Assembly (NCBI GenBank): GCA_031772625.1
Contig: CM062804.1
Location: forward strand, 1,018,572,514 to 1,018,636,513
DNA length: 64,000 nt
Reading direction: 5' to 3'
DNA from: Pinus tabuliformis
Taxonomy: Eukaryota > Streptophyta > Pinopsida > Pinales > Pinaceae
Of the stretch, positions 19,926-36,179 are shown in pieces; within the stretch, counting starts at the first letter, position 1; each line of letters starts with the position of its first letter. The notes under the pieces are model-generated. The model was given only the letters and a program-made list of their open reading frames with translations. It was not told where the DNA came from and searched no databases. Position numbers and translations under genes: made by a program.

Positions 19926-20745
19926 TAATTGGGTACATTCTTATTATTCCCATTTTCCATCATTCAACATTGTTAATTACTTTGCATTCAAACATGGTAA
20001 TAGAAAATAACTACCATTGAAAATTATTTGGGATTTAACACTCCATAAGTCACAATGGTTGACTTTGGAGAAAACTACTATTAATATTAGAGAGAAATAG
20101 AGACAAGGTATGTAATTGGGTATATTCTTATTATTCCCATTTTCCATTATTCAACATTGTTAATTACTTTGCATTCAAACGTGGTAATATAAAATAACTA
20201 CCAAACTACTATTAATATTAGAGAGAAATAGAGACAAAGTATGTAATTGGATACATTCTTATTATTCCCATTTTCCATCATTCAACATTGTTAATTACTT
20301 TGCATTCAAACACGGTAATAGAAAATAACTACCATTGAGAAATAAAGACACGGTATGTAATTGGGCACATTCTTATTATTCCCATTTTCCATCATTCAAC
20401 ATTGTTAATTACTTTGCATTCAAACCCAATAATAGAAAATAATTACCATTGAAAATTATTTGGGTTTTAACACTCCATAAGTCACAATGATTGACTTTGA
20501 AGAAAATTACTATTAATATTAGAGAGAAACAGAGACAAGGTATGTTGTTTACTATAATAGCTCGAGTTAAATATTTGAATGGTCTATGATTCCAACTACT
20601 ATTTTCATGCGATGGATATGAGAAAATGGAAAAAAATAGTTTCAGATTGATTGCAATGAAGATTTTTTGTAATTGACTATATTCTTAGTATTCACATTTT
20701 CTATGTATCAAAATTGTTACATTGACACTATGCAGTCAAAATTTG
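19926..20745. repeat. Tandem repeat family with unit up to about 189 bp
   Basis: AATTGGGTACATTCTTATTA followed by TTCCCATTTTCCATCATTCAACATTG starts at about 19926, 20115, 20247 and 20359, and a more diverged copy at about 20668. Spacings of 189, 132 and 112 show that copies lost different inner parts. Full units also carry ATTTGGGATTTAACACTCC and end TAGAGAGAAATAGAGACAA. No coding content. The stretch 20570-20660 between copies has nothing I recognise. Confidence 0.85.
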
Positions 20746-20953
20746 TATTTCATCATTTTTCATCATTCAAGTTACTAACAGTCTCTCTCATCAACAAACT
20801 GAGTTAACTAAGAAAATTTCAAATTAAATTGACCAAATTAATCTTAGACATATTTAGCATATTTAATATTATCAAAATAAATAGATGTTCAACAAATTTT
20901 GTATGACCGCACACGACTAAAACCATCCTAGGTCCATCTTAACACCATATCTA

Positions 20954-21452
<499 letters not shown>

Positions 21453-21942
21453 TGATTTGAGTTTCAAAATGTGATGAAATCTGAATGAATGAGGTCAAGC
21501 AAGTGGTAGCTTGCAAATCAACGGTAGTACATTTTTTCAATGGTAGTTGATAATCTCAGGGATAGTAAATCCTTTCAATGGTAGCTAATAAAATCATGGT
21601 TCATAGCTCCTTTCAGTGGCAGCCGATAAACTAGGGAGCAGTAGCTTCCTTCAATTTGGAGCTTGAGATACTAGTAATGTATTGAGGGTTATAGCTCTCA
21701 AGTAGTTTGAGGCCTACCAATTGATGTAACAACAAGTACAAGCTTTCCCATGTAAAAACAATTAAGAAAATGATTGAAGTCTTTATGTGTTGCATGTATT
21801 CTTCTTATGTTGATGCTTACTTAATTTTTTGTTAAAAAGATTGTTGGTGTTTTAGTATTCTTTAATTTGTGAAAGAAAGATTAAAATTCTCACAATACTT
21901 ATTCAATCCCCGCCCCCCATAGTATTGTACTAGTTTCTAACA
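21453..21942 (+). repeat. Left LTR of COP-C, right-hand portion
   Basis: About 490 bp matching 52783-53274, ending CCCCGCCCCCC...TTTCTAACA before the primer site. The left LTR present here is shorter than the right one, and the purine-rich block lies directly to its left, so no target duplication can be read. Confidence 0.8.
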
Positions 21943-21944
21943 AT

Positions 21945-21954
21945 TGGTATCAGA
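21945..21954 (+). other. Primer binding site of COP-C
   Basis: TGGTATCAGA, two bases after the LTR end CTAACA; initiator tRNA-Met type. Confidence 0.9.
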
Positions 21955-22004
21955 TCACAAGGTTACTTCATATCATTTTAATATCCAGAAGAAATATCAC
22001 TGAC

Positions 22005-23660
22005 TATGGCAATCCAGGAAGGAGGATTCACCAATAGGGCACCTATGTTCAATGGAACGAACTATGTTTTTCAAAAGGTAAGAATGTAAACCTATATTCA
22101 ATCTCTCGGTGTTGATGTATGGGGCACAGTCAAATAAGAATATCAAAATACTCCATCCATGATTACTAGAGATCAAAATATTGAATTTACATGCAATGCA
22201 AAATCTATGAGTTCTCTACTCGTTGGCCTACATGTATCAGAACTAGTCAATGTCATGGACTATACTAATGCGAAAAAAATATGGGACAATATGAGTAGGT
22301 GCTATGAAGGAGATAGGAAGATAAAGTAAGCCAAAATCTAGGGTTTTAGAATGCAATTTGAGTCTTTGAAGATGCATGATGATGAAGATATTGCTAAATA
22401 ATTTCTTTAAATTAATGAAATTGTGAATACTATAACAAGTCTTGATGAAGATATAAAATAGCCAGTAGTAGTCCAAAAGGTGTTAATATCTCTCCCTAAG
22501 AGATTTAATCCAAAATTTTCATCCAGGGAGGAGATGAAAAATCTGAAGTCTCTCACACTATATCAATTACTTAGCACTCTTACTTCCTACAAGATGAGGA
22601 TTTCTAACGGCAAGTCTGCAACAAATGAGTAGCATTCAAAGTAGATAAGAAGCCCAAGGAAGAACATAACAACTGATTTTGTGAATTATATGACGAGGAA
22701 GCAAATTTATTCAGAAATTTTTAGGTTGAGGCAAGTACAAAGGTAATATACCTTTTAGGTGCTTTAACTGTGGTAAAATAGGTCACTATGCTTCTAAATG
22801 TCTAGAAAAGAAGAAGAATGAATATGACACAAGAAAGAAGTTTAGAAAAATGAAAAAGGACAAAACGAAGTATATGAAGAAAATATTTTACATCCAAGAC
22901 TTCAACTCCTCTGAGAGGTAAGGAATCTAATCATCAAATGAGGACAGAACTCATGAATGCTCAAAATAATATATGCCCATGGCCTTAGAAAATATGGAAA
23001 TAGAAGTTGTTGACTCTGATGGAGAAGAGGTTGAAGTTGACTTAGAAGGAGATTTGATGAATACTCTTGAGTAAATTCAAAGGTTGAGAAATAAAAAAAT
23101 TCAAAAAAGGAATTGTTGGTCAAGCATAAAGTTGAAGCAATAAAACCCCTACTCTTGCAAATTGAAGAAGGTAAGAAGATCCAAGAAAATTTGAATCTGC
23201 AACTTAATGAGAAAAAAAAAACATGAGAAAGGCTTGAAGGAGAAGTTTCCTCTCTGAGGAAAGAAATTGAAAAGGATAAAACCCAACTGATATTTAATGA
23301 AAAATTTGGAAAAGGTACTGAAATTTTAAATGAACTTCTTGAAGCACGAAGAGTACCTAATGATAGAACGGTCTTGGATTTGAGGCCAAGTCAAGTTGAG
23401 CAACTAATGTGAAAGGTAAGAAGGTTATTACCTTTGTTCAAGCTATGAACAAAGCAACCAGTGCAGGAAAATCTTAAGAAAATTACCCATTCCAAGATAA
23501 AGGGATCAATTTGATTTTAGCTCAGCAAACGACTAATAATGCTGAAGAGGAAAATTGAATTCCTCAACAGAGAGGTTTAGGTCTTAGACAAGCTCGGATA
23601 TCTCAAAGAGCATCTCAGCCAATCTTCAAAAATCGTTTTACTCTGAGATACAAGGATGTA
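22005..23660 (+). pseudogene. gag region of COP-C
   Basis: Begins with a segment resembling the SIRE gag start (FTNRAPMFNGTNYVFQKV, SLGVDVWGTVK), continues with UBN2-like text and a CX2CX4HX4C knuckle C-FN-C-GKIG-H-YASK-C at about 22757-22800, then a charged coiled-coil-like part (22990-23420). The last part (23580-23890) is basic and Cys-poor. Broken fossil. Confidence 0.75.
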
Positions 23661-23999
23661 TTTCTAGGTTATTGCTTTACTTGTACTAATTATGGGCATA
23701 AGGTTGTGTATTGTAGGGTGAACCTAACATTTAGGAAAATTGTTCCACAAGGAAGAAATTTTTATTTTTATAATCAATTTGCAAGACAAAGGATAAGAAA
23801 ATCTAGTCTCGGTAATTCATTCTCTTCTTTGAACAATCTGATTCAATATTATGTCAATCAAAATTTTGGTCATAGAGAAAATGTTTGAAGGCTTGGGAAC
23901 AAAAAGTATGCTCCATAAATTAATCAAGTAGGTTAGCACCCCAAAGTATGGAATAAAAAGGAAATCAATGAAAGTTGTAATTTGGTGCTATACGCTTTG

Positions 24000-25168
24000 A
24001 ATGAAGGGAACCAATGGTATGTTGACAATGGTTGTTCCAGGCATATGTTAGGAGATAAAAGCAAGTTTTTGTCATGGAAACCTATCAATAAAGGTAATGC
24101 AATCCTTGGAAGTAATGCACCTGGTCATTATTGATGGATTGAAAAACAATTTACTAAGTGTGTCTTAGATGTGTGGCCAAGGGTTTAATGTGTTTTTTAC
24201 TTCAAATAATCGTGAAATCAATTCTGCAGGCACATGAGAGATAGTAACTGAAGTTGTTAGGACAGATAGTAATGTCTATATTCCAAAAGAAAATATTGAA
24301 ATGTGTTTCTTGAGAAAGTTTGATGAAATTTGGTTGTGGCATTGAAGTTTAGGATATCTGAACTTTGATCATATTGTCAAATTGGGAAAGAAGAATGATG
24401 TCAAAGATCTACCAATATTTTCTAAGCTACAGAGCACTATTTCTAACTCTTGTTAGATTAAAAAACAAGTGTGAGTAACATTCAAGTCCAAGGAGAAATA
24501 AATATTCATGCCATTGCAATTAGTACATGTGGAGTTTTGTGGTCCTTCAAGAACTCAGAAACCCTTAGATAAATAAAGAGCAACACATGGATAGCATTTT
24601 CAAAGGGAAAATCAGAGGCCTTTGAAAAGTTCAATAACTTTAAGGCCATGGTTGAGAATGATACAAACTGTAAAATAAAGTACATAAGGTTTGATAATGG
24701 TGGAGAGTTTACCTGCAAATAATTTGATGATTTTGCAAATGGGGCATCAAATGATAGTTTACCATAACATAGAATCCATATAAGAGTGGAGAAGGAGAGA
24801 GAGCCAACAAATCTATCCAGTAGTTGGATAGAGCCATGATGGGTGAAAGAAATATATCATAGATATTTTGGTCACATGCAGTAGTGGTAATATTAAACAA
24901 GGCAGACTTCAGACCAAACAGTAATAAAATTCCATATGAGATTTGGTATGATAGACCTTCTATAGTCAAGCATTTCAAAGTATTTAGAAGCAAGTTCTAT
25001 ATCAAGAATAATGATGAAAATCTTGGTAAGTTTGATGCAAGATATGATGAAGGTATTTTTTTCAAGTACTCTCAGAATAGCAATGGATATAGATGCTACA
25101 ATAAGAATGCAATAAAAATAATTGATTGCATTGATGTTAAAGTTGATGAGAAGATTAATTTTGAATAA
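24000..25168 (+). pseudogene. Protease and integrase region of COP-C
   Basis: WYVDNGCSRHMLGDKSKF (about 24020-24070) is the Copia protease active-site box. The gag-pre-integrase text (LNFDHIVKLGKKND) follows at about 24360. Integrase core remains include IRFDNGGEF at about 24690. The C-terminal part (24884-25168) reads RPNSNKIPYEIWYDRPSIVK...GYRCYNKNAIKIID, typical of the SIRE group. Broken fossil. Confidence 0.75.
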
Positions 25169-25336
25169 AATCAATTGGTGTGTATCATCTCAAATGATCC
25201 AATCAGACATGATGAGAATGTTGATGAGCCATTCACAAATGAATACATTGAAGAACCCTTCAATCCATAATCCAAATATCCTACAAGGTATGTGAAAAAA
25301 CACCACGCAGCTAAACAAATTGTTGGTGACTTGTGT

Positions 25337-28382
<3,046 letters not shown>

Positions 28383-28389
28383 TGTGTTA

Positions 28390-29100
28390 AGACAAGAAGA
28401 AGGATAATAAATCCCCCTACTCAAGTGCATGTAGCTTTGCTATCAATGATGGAACCAAAGGATCTTTCTCAAGCCAACCTAGATGACAATTGGTTAAAGG
28501 CCATGAATGAATAGCTTAACCAAATTGAGAAAAATTAGATATGGGAGTTTGTTCAACGACCAACAAATAATAATTTTATTGGCATAAAGTGGGTCTTCAT
28601 AATCAAATTGAATGAAAATGGTGAAGTGATAAGAAACAAAGCAAGGTTAGTTTGCAAGGGTTATGCATAAATTGAAGTTTTGGATTTTGATAAGACTTTT
28701 TCTCTTGTTTTGCGATTAGAAGAAATTCACATGTTCTTGGATTTTGCTAGTTTAAGTAATTTAAAATATATCAGAAGGATGTCAACTATGCCTTTCTGAA
28801 AGGAGAATCACCAGAAAAGTCTATATTAAGCAGCTTGATGGTTTTCAACTATAAGATACACCTGATTATGTTTGCAGGCTGAAAAAATGTATTTTATGGT
28901 CTTAACAAAGCCCCAAGGGCTTGGTACTCCAACTTGGAGAATTGTTTGTTGAAGTGTGGTTTTAAAATATGCATAGTTGGTAGCAATTTGTATGTGAAAT
29001 TTAATAACGAAAAATTGTTAGTGGTGGTTTTCTATGTTGATGATATTAATTTTGCAAGTGATTCAGATCATCTAACTTATTAGTTTGTAGTTGATATGAA
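28390..29100 (+). pseudogene. RT region of COP-C, left part
   Basis: Copia RT text: EPKDLSQANLDDNWLKAMNE, FIGIKWVF, RNKARLV, APRAW-like box, and the catalytic YVDD at 29033-29044. The domain is interrupted by INS-B and resumes at 37535. Broken fossil. Confidence 0.85.
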
Positions 29101-30092
29101 GGTTGTGTTAGAGCCTAGATCGACCTCAGGCTGAAGGGAGGAAATCCTAGGATAACCACAAACCACGCTTAACCTGGTAGCTAGCCCTACCAGGTCGGGA
29201 GAGGGCTCTCTCCTTGTCAATCTCGGTGGAGATGAATGAATTGAATATAGATTTTAGGCTAAGTATAGTAGCTCAAGGGTTTTTGGTTGATTTTGATAAT
29301 TGGTTGCTGGATCAAATGGATCATGCAGCTTTGGGTCCGAGAAATCAAATCAGGAATGTAGACATGTTCTATGGGGCAAGGTAGACAAGGGTTTATGTAC
29401 TAGAAATGGGATGAGATGGTAGATTTAAGACTGTTGAGGAGTTGAGAAGGGCATGTAGAAACCATGAATCCTCTTCAAACTATTGAAAACATAGAAAACC
29501 AAATGCATTCCCAAGACAAAGCACTGTAACTTAGTGTATTTTTCCTATTCACCTTGATTCATTTAGGTCAGAAGAGAAAGAGATATTTGGATACATGTAA
29601 AACACAAGAAAAACTCCTTACAAAGAAGAAACAATACATAAACTCACTGTCACAAGAATCCCACAAAAAAAGTTGTGAAACCTAGTTTTATTCCTTGCCA
29701 AAGTGCTGATACAAAATGTTCAGTGAGTCCAACGCTTCTGCCAAAGTCCAACCTTTACAAATTACTAAGAGAAAACCTAATATAGGCATCAAACAACTCA
29801 TGCTAGTCATCAGGGGTCGAATCCATAAGTCAAGGAGTTGTTTCAACAACATCTAGACTATGAACAAGAAAATAGGCAGTGGAATAGCTTGCCTCTAAAA
29901 CTAAGGAAACTGATACATTCAGTTCAAAACCACTTTTGATTTGATGTATATACCCCATCAAGTGTTTTCCATCAATATTTACATCATATTACATCATTTA
30001 CCATGCAAAATTTACCAAGAAAAGAAGAAAAAGTCAACTGCTAAAGAGACTAGGTGAAATTTGACTTTTAGGCAAAATTGACAAAATTTGCC

Positions 30093-32010
30093 TAATGCGT
30101 AGCACCTTGAGCCTGATGCGCAGTGCCGCTTCAAGGCTACTTTTGGAGGCCTTTCACTCATCCAAATCAGGCCCAAGATAGCTTGTTGGAAAGCCCTACC
30201 TGTCTAGTTTCTGGAACACTTTGAATTTTCTGATTTGGAGGTCATTTGCCCCCTCAAAAGTGGACTCTCCCAAGACAGGTTCCTGTGTGTCCAAAAAGTG
30301 GCAGAGAGGGCATTTTTTGAGTGTTTTTTTCCATTTTGGTGGCCAAGATCTTCTCCAAAATTGATGAAACTTATTGGGTTTGCTTATTTTTCTATGTTGA
30401 ATCCAAATCTATAAGCCATTTGTCAAGAGGCTGCACCAATTCAATGCGCAGTGCCAGTGGCGCTACACATCAGCCGAAATTTTCTGTGTTTCTAATTCAA
30501 AATTTGGAAAATGACAAAATTGTCTCAAAATTTGCCCAATTTTGGCTCAAAGCTACATCATGGGTTACTTTGTTGGGCTAAAGTCACGTCAGCCAAAATG
30601 TTGAGCTTTTTATCCTTATTTTTGCCTTTTAAGGACCTCCTTAATCTTGCCTTAAGGTGCTTGATCCTTATGTTGCATATTCTATTCCAGGTCAAATAAT
30701 GATAGGCCATATGCCTTATCATCTTGTTGTCTCTATTTTCTTTCTTTAGAAGGCCCTCAAGGTGGATATTTACACTTTCAAGCCATATCTCTCTATCATG
30801 CTCCACTTCTTGTTCAATAGGAGTCAAGGGAACCAGATGCTCTTTGTTGCTTTGCCGTTGAATTTTTAGCATCTCTAACTCCATTTGGCTTTGTTTACCC
30901 TCTAATTGCTTATTCTCTTGCTCTAAGTAATTGATAATATATCTTCTTCGAGCTATCTTTCCTCTAGATTGTTAATGTAAGCCTCCAGTTATTTCAAAAG
31001 CATTCGTTGATCAAAGAAGGGCTATCTAGGTCTATTACCTGAGTATGATGATGTGGCACATCAAAATCATGCTCCTCAAGCTAAAAATCCCTCTCAACAT
31101 CATCACCAAGCTCCTCATCTGTAACCTTTCCTTTTCCTTTGTCAAGCTGCTGCAAGATCCTTTCCCTAGAGCTGTCACTTAGGGTGTCCTCCTCAAAATC
31201 ATAGTCACTGTCCCTCTCCATGTTTGTCTCTCTTGGGATGGTTTGATGAATGGTGGATAATTAGGTTAGGGAAAGATGAGTATGAAGAGATTTATAAAAT
31301 GGAAATAGTGATGGAGTGAAATAAGAGGGTAAGTGGGGTTTATAAGGGAGCTAGGGTTTGATGTGAGGGAGTTTAGGGTTTGATAAAGGGGTTAATTTTA
31401 ATAGGGAAATGGGGGAAGGGAATAGTGATATAGGATTAAAGGGTAGGTTTAGGGCAAGTGAAAATGGGAATATTTAGACAAGGAATAAGAGTTTGCAATG
31501 GTGAAAAATAAGGTAGAAAGACAAACTAGGGTTTGAGTCTTAGGAGGAAAAAAAACATATCTCAAGCATGAAAACCCTATCTAAGCTCAAAAGTGAGTGT
31601 ACTTACTTGTTTAGAAGGAAAATTCAGCAATTATGGTGATTGGAGATGAAATTTGGTGGTTTTGGAGCCTCGCATGTCAATGCGTAGCGCCCTGAACCCA
31701 ATGCACAACGCCTCCCTGATGCGCAGTGCCTTTTGAAAAACAAGATTGGAACGCCTTCCTGGTGTCCAAATTGGGTGTATGATAGCTTGTTCGAAAGCTT
31801 GTCGAGTATAATTTCTATAACATCTTGCATTTTTCAATTTGGAGTTCATTTGCCCTATCAAAAGTCAAATCTCCCAAGACTGGTCAAAATGTGCAGAAGG
31901 CGACTGCCTGAACGCAGAGTGTTGTTGCAGTCAACCTTTGGAGGTCTTACTCAACTCCAAATTAAGCTCATGATAGCTCATTGGAAATCTCTTTGTGTCT
32001 AATTATTATT
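30093..32010. repeat. Imperfect repeats and ATGCGCAGTGCC motif in INS-B
   Basis: The word ATGCGCAGTGCC and variants (ATGCGTAGCACC, ATGCGTAGCGCC, ATGCACAACGCC) occur at about 30094, 30116, 30444, 31679, 31700 and 31719. Around them a unit of about 120 bases (TCCAAATYRGG... GATAGCTTGTT...GGAAAG... TTTGGAGKTCATTTGCCC...CTCCCAAGAC) occurs at about 30160-30280 and 31766-31880, with a partial third copy near 31958. Confidence 0.6.
30558..31221 (-). pseudogene. Protein-like region of INS-B, function unknown
   Basis: On the minus strand an ATG at 31221 opens an acidic segment (MERDSDYDFEEDTLSDSSRE) with a KGKGK cluster. Further on (30884-30558) a charged alpha-helical segment reads EVEHDREIWLESVNIHLEGL and IRHMAYHYLTWNRICNIRIKHL, then a basic cluster. 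I do not recognise the family. Acidic-then-helical-basic text would suit a structural or nucleic-acid-binding protein of a non-autonomous element. A host-derived fragment is an alternative. No function is claimed. Confidence 0.35.
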
Positions 32011-32773
32011 TGACTCATAAATAAATTCATTTGGGCAACCCAGCCAAGAGAAAAATTGATTTTACCAAGGTCACTCCAGAGGTGCACCAACTCTCCTGAG
32101 GCAACGATATTTTTGACATTTCTCCCAAACCATGAAACTTATGTAAAAACCGAAAGAAATTTTTCTTCTTTGGTCAATGATGCAAAAAAAACTCTCTTAT
32201 TTTTGTCAAATTCATCTTCTCTTTCTCAGAAACATCATTTGAATAAAACCTATCTCGATGTGTGGAACAGGGGATTTGTGGAAATGAAGGGAAACGAAGG
32301 GGATAAGGGGCTTCTAAATTCTTGAGAAAATTTTAGGAAGTAGGGAGGGATGTTAGGAATCAGGGGAAAGTTTAATTTCAAAGATTGAGTGAGGGGAAGG
32401 GGTCCAAAAGGGAAAAACACAGGCCTAGCCTAGAAAATTGTCAAATTGTAGCAATAAACTAGGGTTTGTGGGAAAATGATGAATTTGACGGATATGAGTG
32501 ATGGGAAGCATTTAAGAAGGTATATTAAGGATAGGGGAAGGTGTATGAGCATCAAGATACAAGTTTTGTTGATGATTTTACCATCCAAGAAAAATTACCT
32601 TCAAAACCCTAGGAGAGGGAAATGAGGCTTACTCAAGTACAACCGAAGCACGAACAAGGTGTAAAATATCCCATTGGAACCTGAAATGATGATGAAAACT
32701 CTTTGAATGATGGTACACTAAGCTAAATGGTGACATGGACCAATACTTTGAAGACTTTGGAAGGAGTGAAAAC

Positions 32774-33915
32774 TGTAGAAATTTTGAATAATAAACGCAT
32801 ATTCAACATAGATTATCCCGATTATACACTATTGCAGAATACATGCATAATACTTAACCTCCTCTACATTGATCATCAATTTAGCAGCATCAAAAACAAT
32901 GAAACATCAATCACATGCACACATTAACACAGTATGTAACCCTGGGAAAGCTTACAGTTGAAAACCCCACACTATCTGTATATCAATGATTGAGAACATG
33001 TAACATTACATAGTACAATACTCCTCACAAGTATCCAACACTTATCTCCACCTGCTACACACAATACAGCTCAGATCTGATCTCCAAATCTCCTCCGCTG
33101 CTTGCCTGCCTCTACTGCACAATCCTGCAAGAGAATGAATGATGATTGGCTGATCCAACCTCCTATTTACCTTGTGAATTTCACTCACACTGGAAATCAC
33201 ATGAGCATAGGCTATTCTACTAGGCATATGCAGTTCTCATGGGCATACTCAATCCTTTGATTGTGCAAGATCTCATGCACAACTATAGTCACAACTGATA
33301 GCAATCTCAACCTCTAACACCTGTCTCCACTGAACTGTACATGCACTGAGTTCACTGATGTATTCTTTAGTTGCATTATGAGTTAATAATTAGTGAATTA
33401 ATTAATAACTAATTCACACAACTCATCACTTAGTCTATTGGCCAGTTAGACTAAATACAACTAGTTCAACTAAGTCAAACTGAACACAACTCCATTAACT
33501 GCTCATCCAACTCCACAGAACTCAACCACATGAGTTCTAACTGATGTCCTACATGCAATAGCTCAATTGACCCACAAAGAAAGCATATTTTCTTCTGGCA
33601 GCTGCATGTGCCACATCTGTAGCTCAAACTGAAGTGCTCCAAGAGGATAAGATAAAGTTTATGGTCTAAATATTATTATGAGACAATAATATTTGACTTT
33701 TCTATTTTTGACTAGCAGTCTAAAAATAGACTCTGATCACTCCTGCTGTGATCCAAAAATAAAATTCCATATGTCTAAAAATAGACATAGCCTAAAAATA
33801 GACTTTGCGCCAAAACTTGCCTGCGGGACCACTTAGTGAAGGCGACTCCTTGCCACTAAGATCCATCATCTTGTTGCATTCTCAACAAGAATTTCTTGCT
33901 GCACACTTTTCAACA
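32774..33915 (-). repeat. 3' LTR of COP-A2 (left in the window)
   Basis: Plus-strand TGTAGAAATTTTG to TTTTCAACA. The complement of the polypurine tract (CTCCCTCTCAAC) follows at 33916, which fixes the orientation. Confidence 0.92.
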
Positions 33916-34557
33916 CTCCCTCTCAACAAGAAAGGCTTCCTCTCAAACCCGATCCTGTAACTCTGGAATGTTTTGCATGCAACACATCTGCCCGGTCCAC
34001 TTTGCTCCAACAACACTTGGAAAAAAAACACTCCCAACTGACCACTCTGTTGGGCTAGGAACATACTCTGATGCTAAAGCTCTACCTGCTGCTGACAAGT
34101 GCTCCCTCTCTGACATCTACGCTACTGCAACATCTCCATGCATCTCACACCATTGCACACCTCTCTGTGCCACCTAGCACTGTGCAAAACACTTGTGCCT
34201 CTCGCATTGTTGTAGCCTGAATGTTATACGTTGTCCTGGGATTCCCTACACTGTCGCTCTCTCTGCTGCTCCATCCGCATCTGTCTCTACCCAATCAGTC
34301 AGTTCCTGCTACTCCACATCGGGGCTCCCGTAGCAAGGTCTCATCCAAGAGGTTGGGTACCTCAAGGATCCTGCCCCTCCTCCTTGGGATGATCAATCCA
34401 CATCACCCCACCTCCTACCTGGAGGTATGGCTACATGCGATCCCTCAGCCCACCTGGCTGGAATTTTCCCCCTACTGGAGGCCTCTGCATGAGTAGATGT
34501 CTCTACTCGATCTCCTCTCAGCTTCCCTTGTTGTGGCTACTCCACAACCTCCTGAAG

Positions 34558-36069
34558 CTATTGCACCAATCGTGGCTCATCCATAATCGTCTGAGACTTC
34601 TTCTGGCTCTGCATGTTGAGAGGTAATATACGCTCCCTCTCAACCACCAAGTCTCCATCAGTTGCCTCACTGCTCAAGGCTTTGCATGCATATTGAACCT
34701 CAAGAGCATACAAGTTCATGACCCGTGAACCAATCTGCTTCACCTGTCTAGTGATGATGTGTCTAAGGAAAACCTTTCCCTTACTGAAGACTACATCATA
34801 GCCTTTGTCTTCCAGCATCGCGATCGACACCAAGTTTTTCTTCAGTCCTGGTACATACTTGACATTAGTCAAGGTAAGGTGAGCTCCATGCTCCCTTTGA
34901 AAAATAACTGTGCCTACACCTGAGACACTATACTTCTCATCATTACCCATCCCTATGAGTATCTGGAGATCTTTCTCCTCCAAATTACTGAACAAACTCT
35001 TGTCACCGGTCATGTGGAAAGAAGCTCCACTGTCAAGAAACCAACCACTTCCCACCATGGATGAAACCATGCATGCGAAGAGCGTGAAGTCCAACTCAAA
35101 CTGTGAAGCAAGTGAGCCTGCCTCACCTTCAGATCCTTCCCCGGATCCCTTCTTGGACTTCTTCTTTGGGCAATTAGTAGCATAATGGCCCAACTCATGA
35201 CAACGAAATCATCGCACCTTCGACTTGTCAACCTTCTTCCCATCATTGGAAGAACTAGATTTGGAAAGAGAAACCTTCCCCTTCCCCTTCTTCTCCTTAC
35301 TCGCTAAGGTATATTTCTCCTCATCATGCATAGATGAAGAACTATCTCTGGTGCGTCGTCTAATCTCCTCTTGCACAAGATCCGGCCAAAGTATCTCCCA
35401 TCTTGGAAATTTATCCCTTCCATTCACCGAGTCCTGGTAGCTATGCCAACTCTTAGGAAGGCCATGGAGTGCTAGACTCACCATATCCTCATCCTCAATA
35501 GTTACCCCCACACTTCCCAGCTCATCCCGGCATTGGGTGAACTTCGTGAGGTACTGGGGCATACTGTCTCCATTCTCACACCTAATGTTTCTAAGTTTAT
35601 CCTTGAGCGCCAACTTCCTCTGATTGCTCTTGCTTTGGAATAATTCTGTCAACATTTTCCACATCAAATATGGAGAAGCCTTTCCATGGAGGCTGGACAC
35701 GATGTGATCCCTCATGCCCTCCAACAGAATCCTTCGATACTTTGTTGTCTTCTTTTGCCAATCCCTGACTTGAGCAACATCAGTAGGTTTTGGGACATCC
35801 GCATCTATGAACTCCTTCAACCCATTATCATATAATACCGCCTCCATCCTGTCCTTCCATGCAATATAGTTCGAGCTGCCCTCAAGGGCATACTCTAATC
35901 GCAATCCTTTGAAAGACATTTCAACTTTGACACCAAGAAAACACTGTTGCAAATTTGAATTCCACAAGCTCAACAACTCAACCGCCTCTGATCTAAAATT
36001 CGTGAGAACAAAGTATTTCTTGTACAGAGATAGACTATATGGGCATTCACCAGATATCTCACCTTCCAA
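34558..36069 (-). pseudogene. gag-protease region of COP-A2
   Basis: Gag (35209-36069) carries the same boxes as COP-A1: LEYALEGSSNYIAWKDRMEA, SSLHGKASPYLMWKMLTELF, LRNIRCENGDSMPQYLTKF, HGLPKSWHSYQDSVNG and a K/S-rich tail. Downstream lie the second half of the knuckle (GHYATNC) and the protease with WFLDSGASFHMTGDKSLF, whose DSG is the catalytic triad of retroviral-type aspartic proteases, followed by the YVPGLKKNLVSIAMLEDKGY box. Residues from 33916 to 34557 resemble the variable linkers of Copia pol. Fossil. Confidence 0.85.
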
Positions 36070-36168
36070 AAGAAGGATGAATCCAGAGGCTACCTGGCCC
36101 GATTACAGACTCTGCCTGAAGAAATAGAATGTAAACACTTCCTGAATAGTAGATCTGATGATCAATAG

Positions 36169-36179
36169 CTCTGATACCA
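36169..36179 (-). other. Primer binding site of COP-A2
   Basis: Plus-strand CTCTGATACCA is the complement of TGGTATCAGAG and abuts the LTR that starts at 36180. Confidence 0.9.

Noticed and set aside
29101-29125. TGTTAGAGCCTAG as a degenerate primer binding site with TGGTATCAGAGCC-like text
   Set aside because: The match needs shifts and falls exactly at the GGTTG target duplication, where an element start explains it better.
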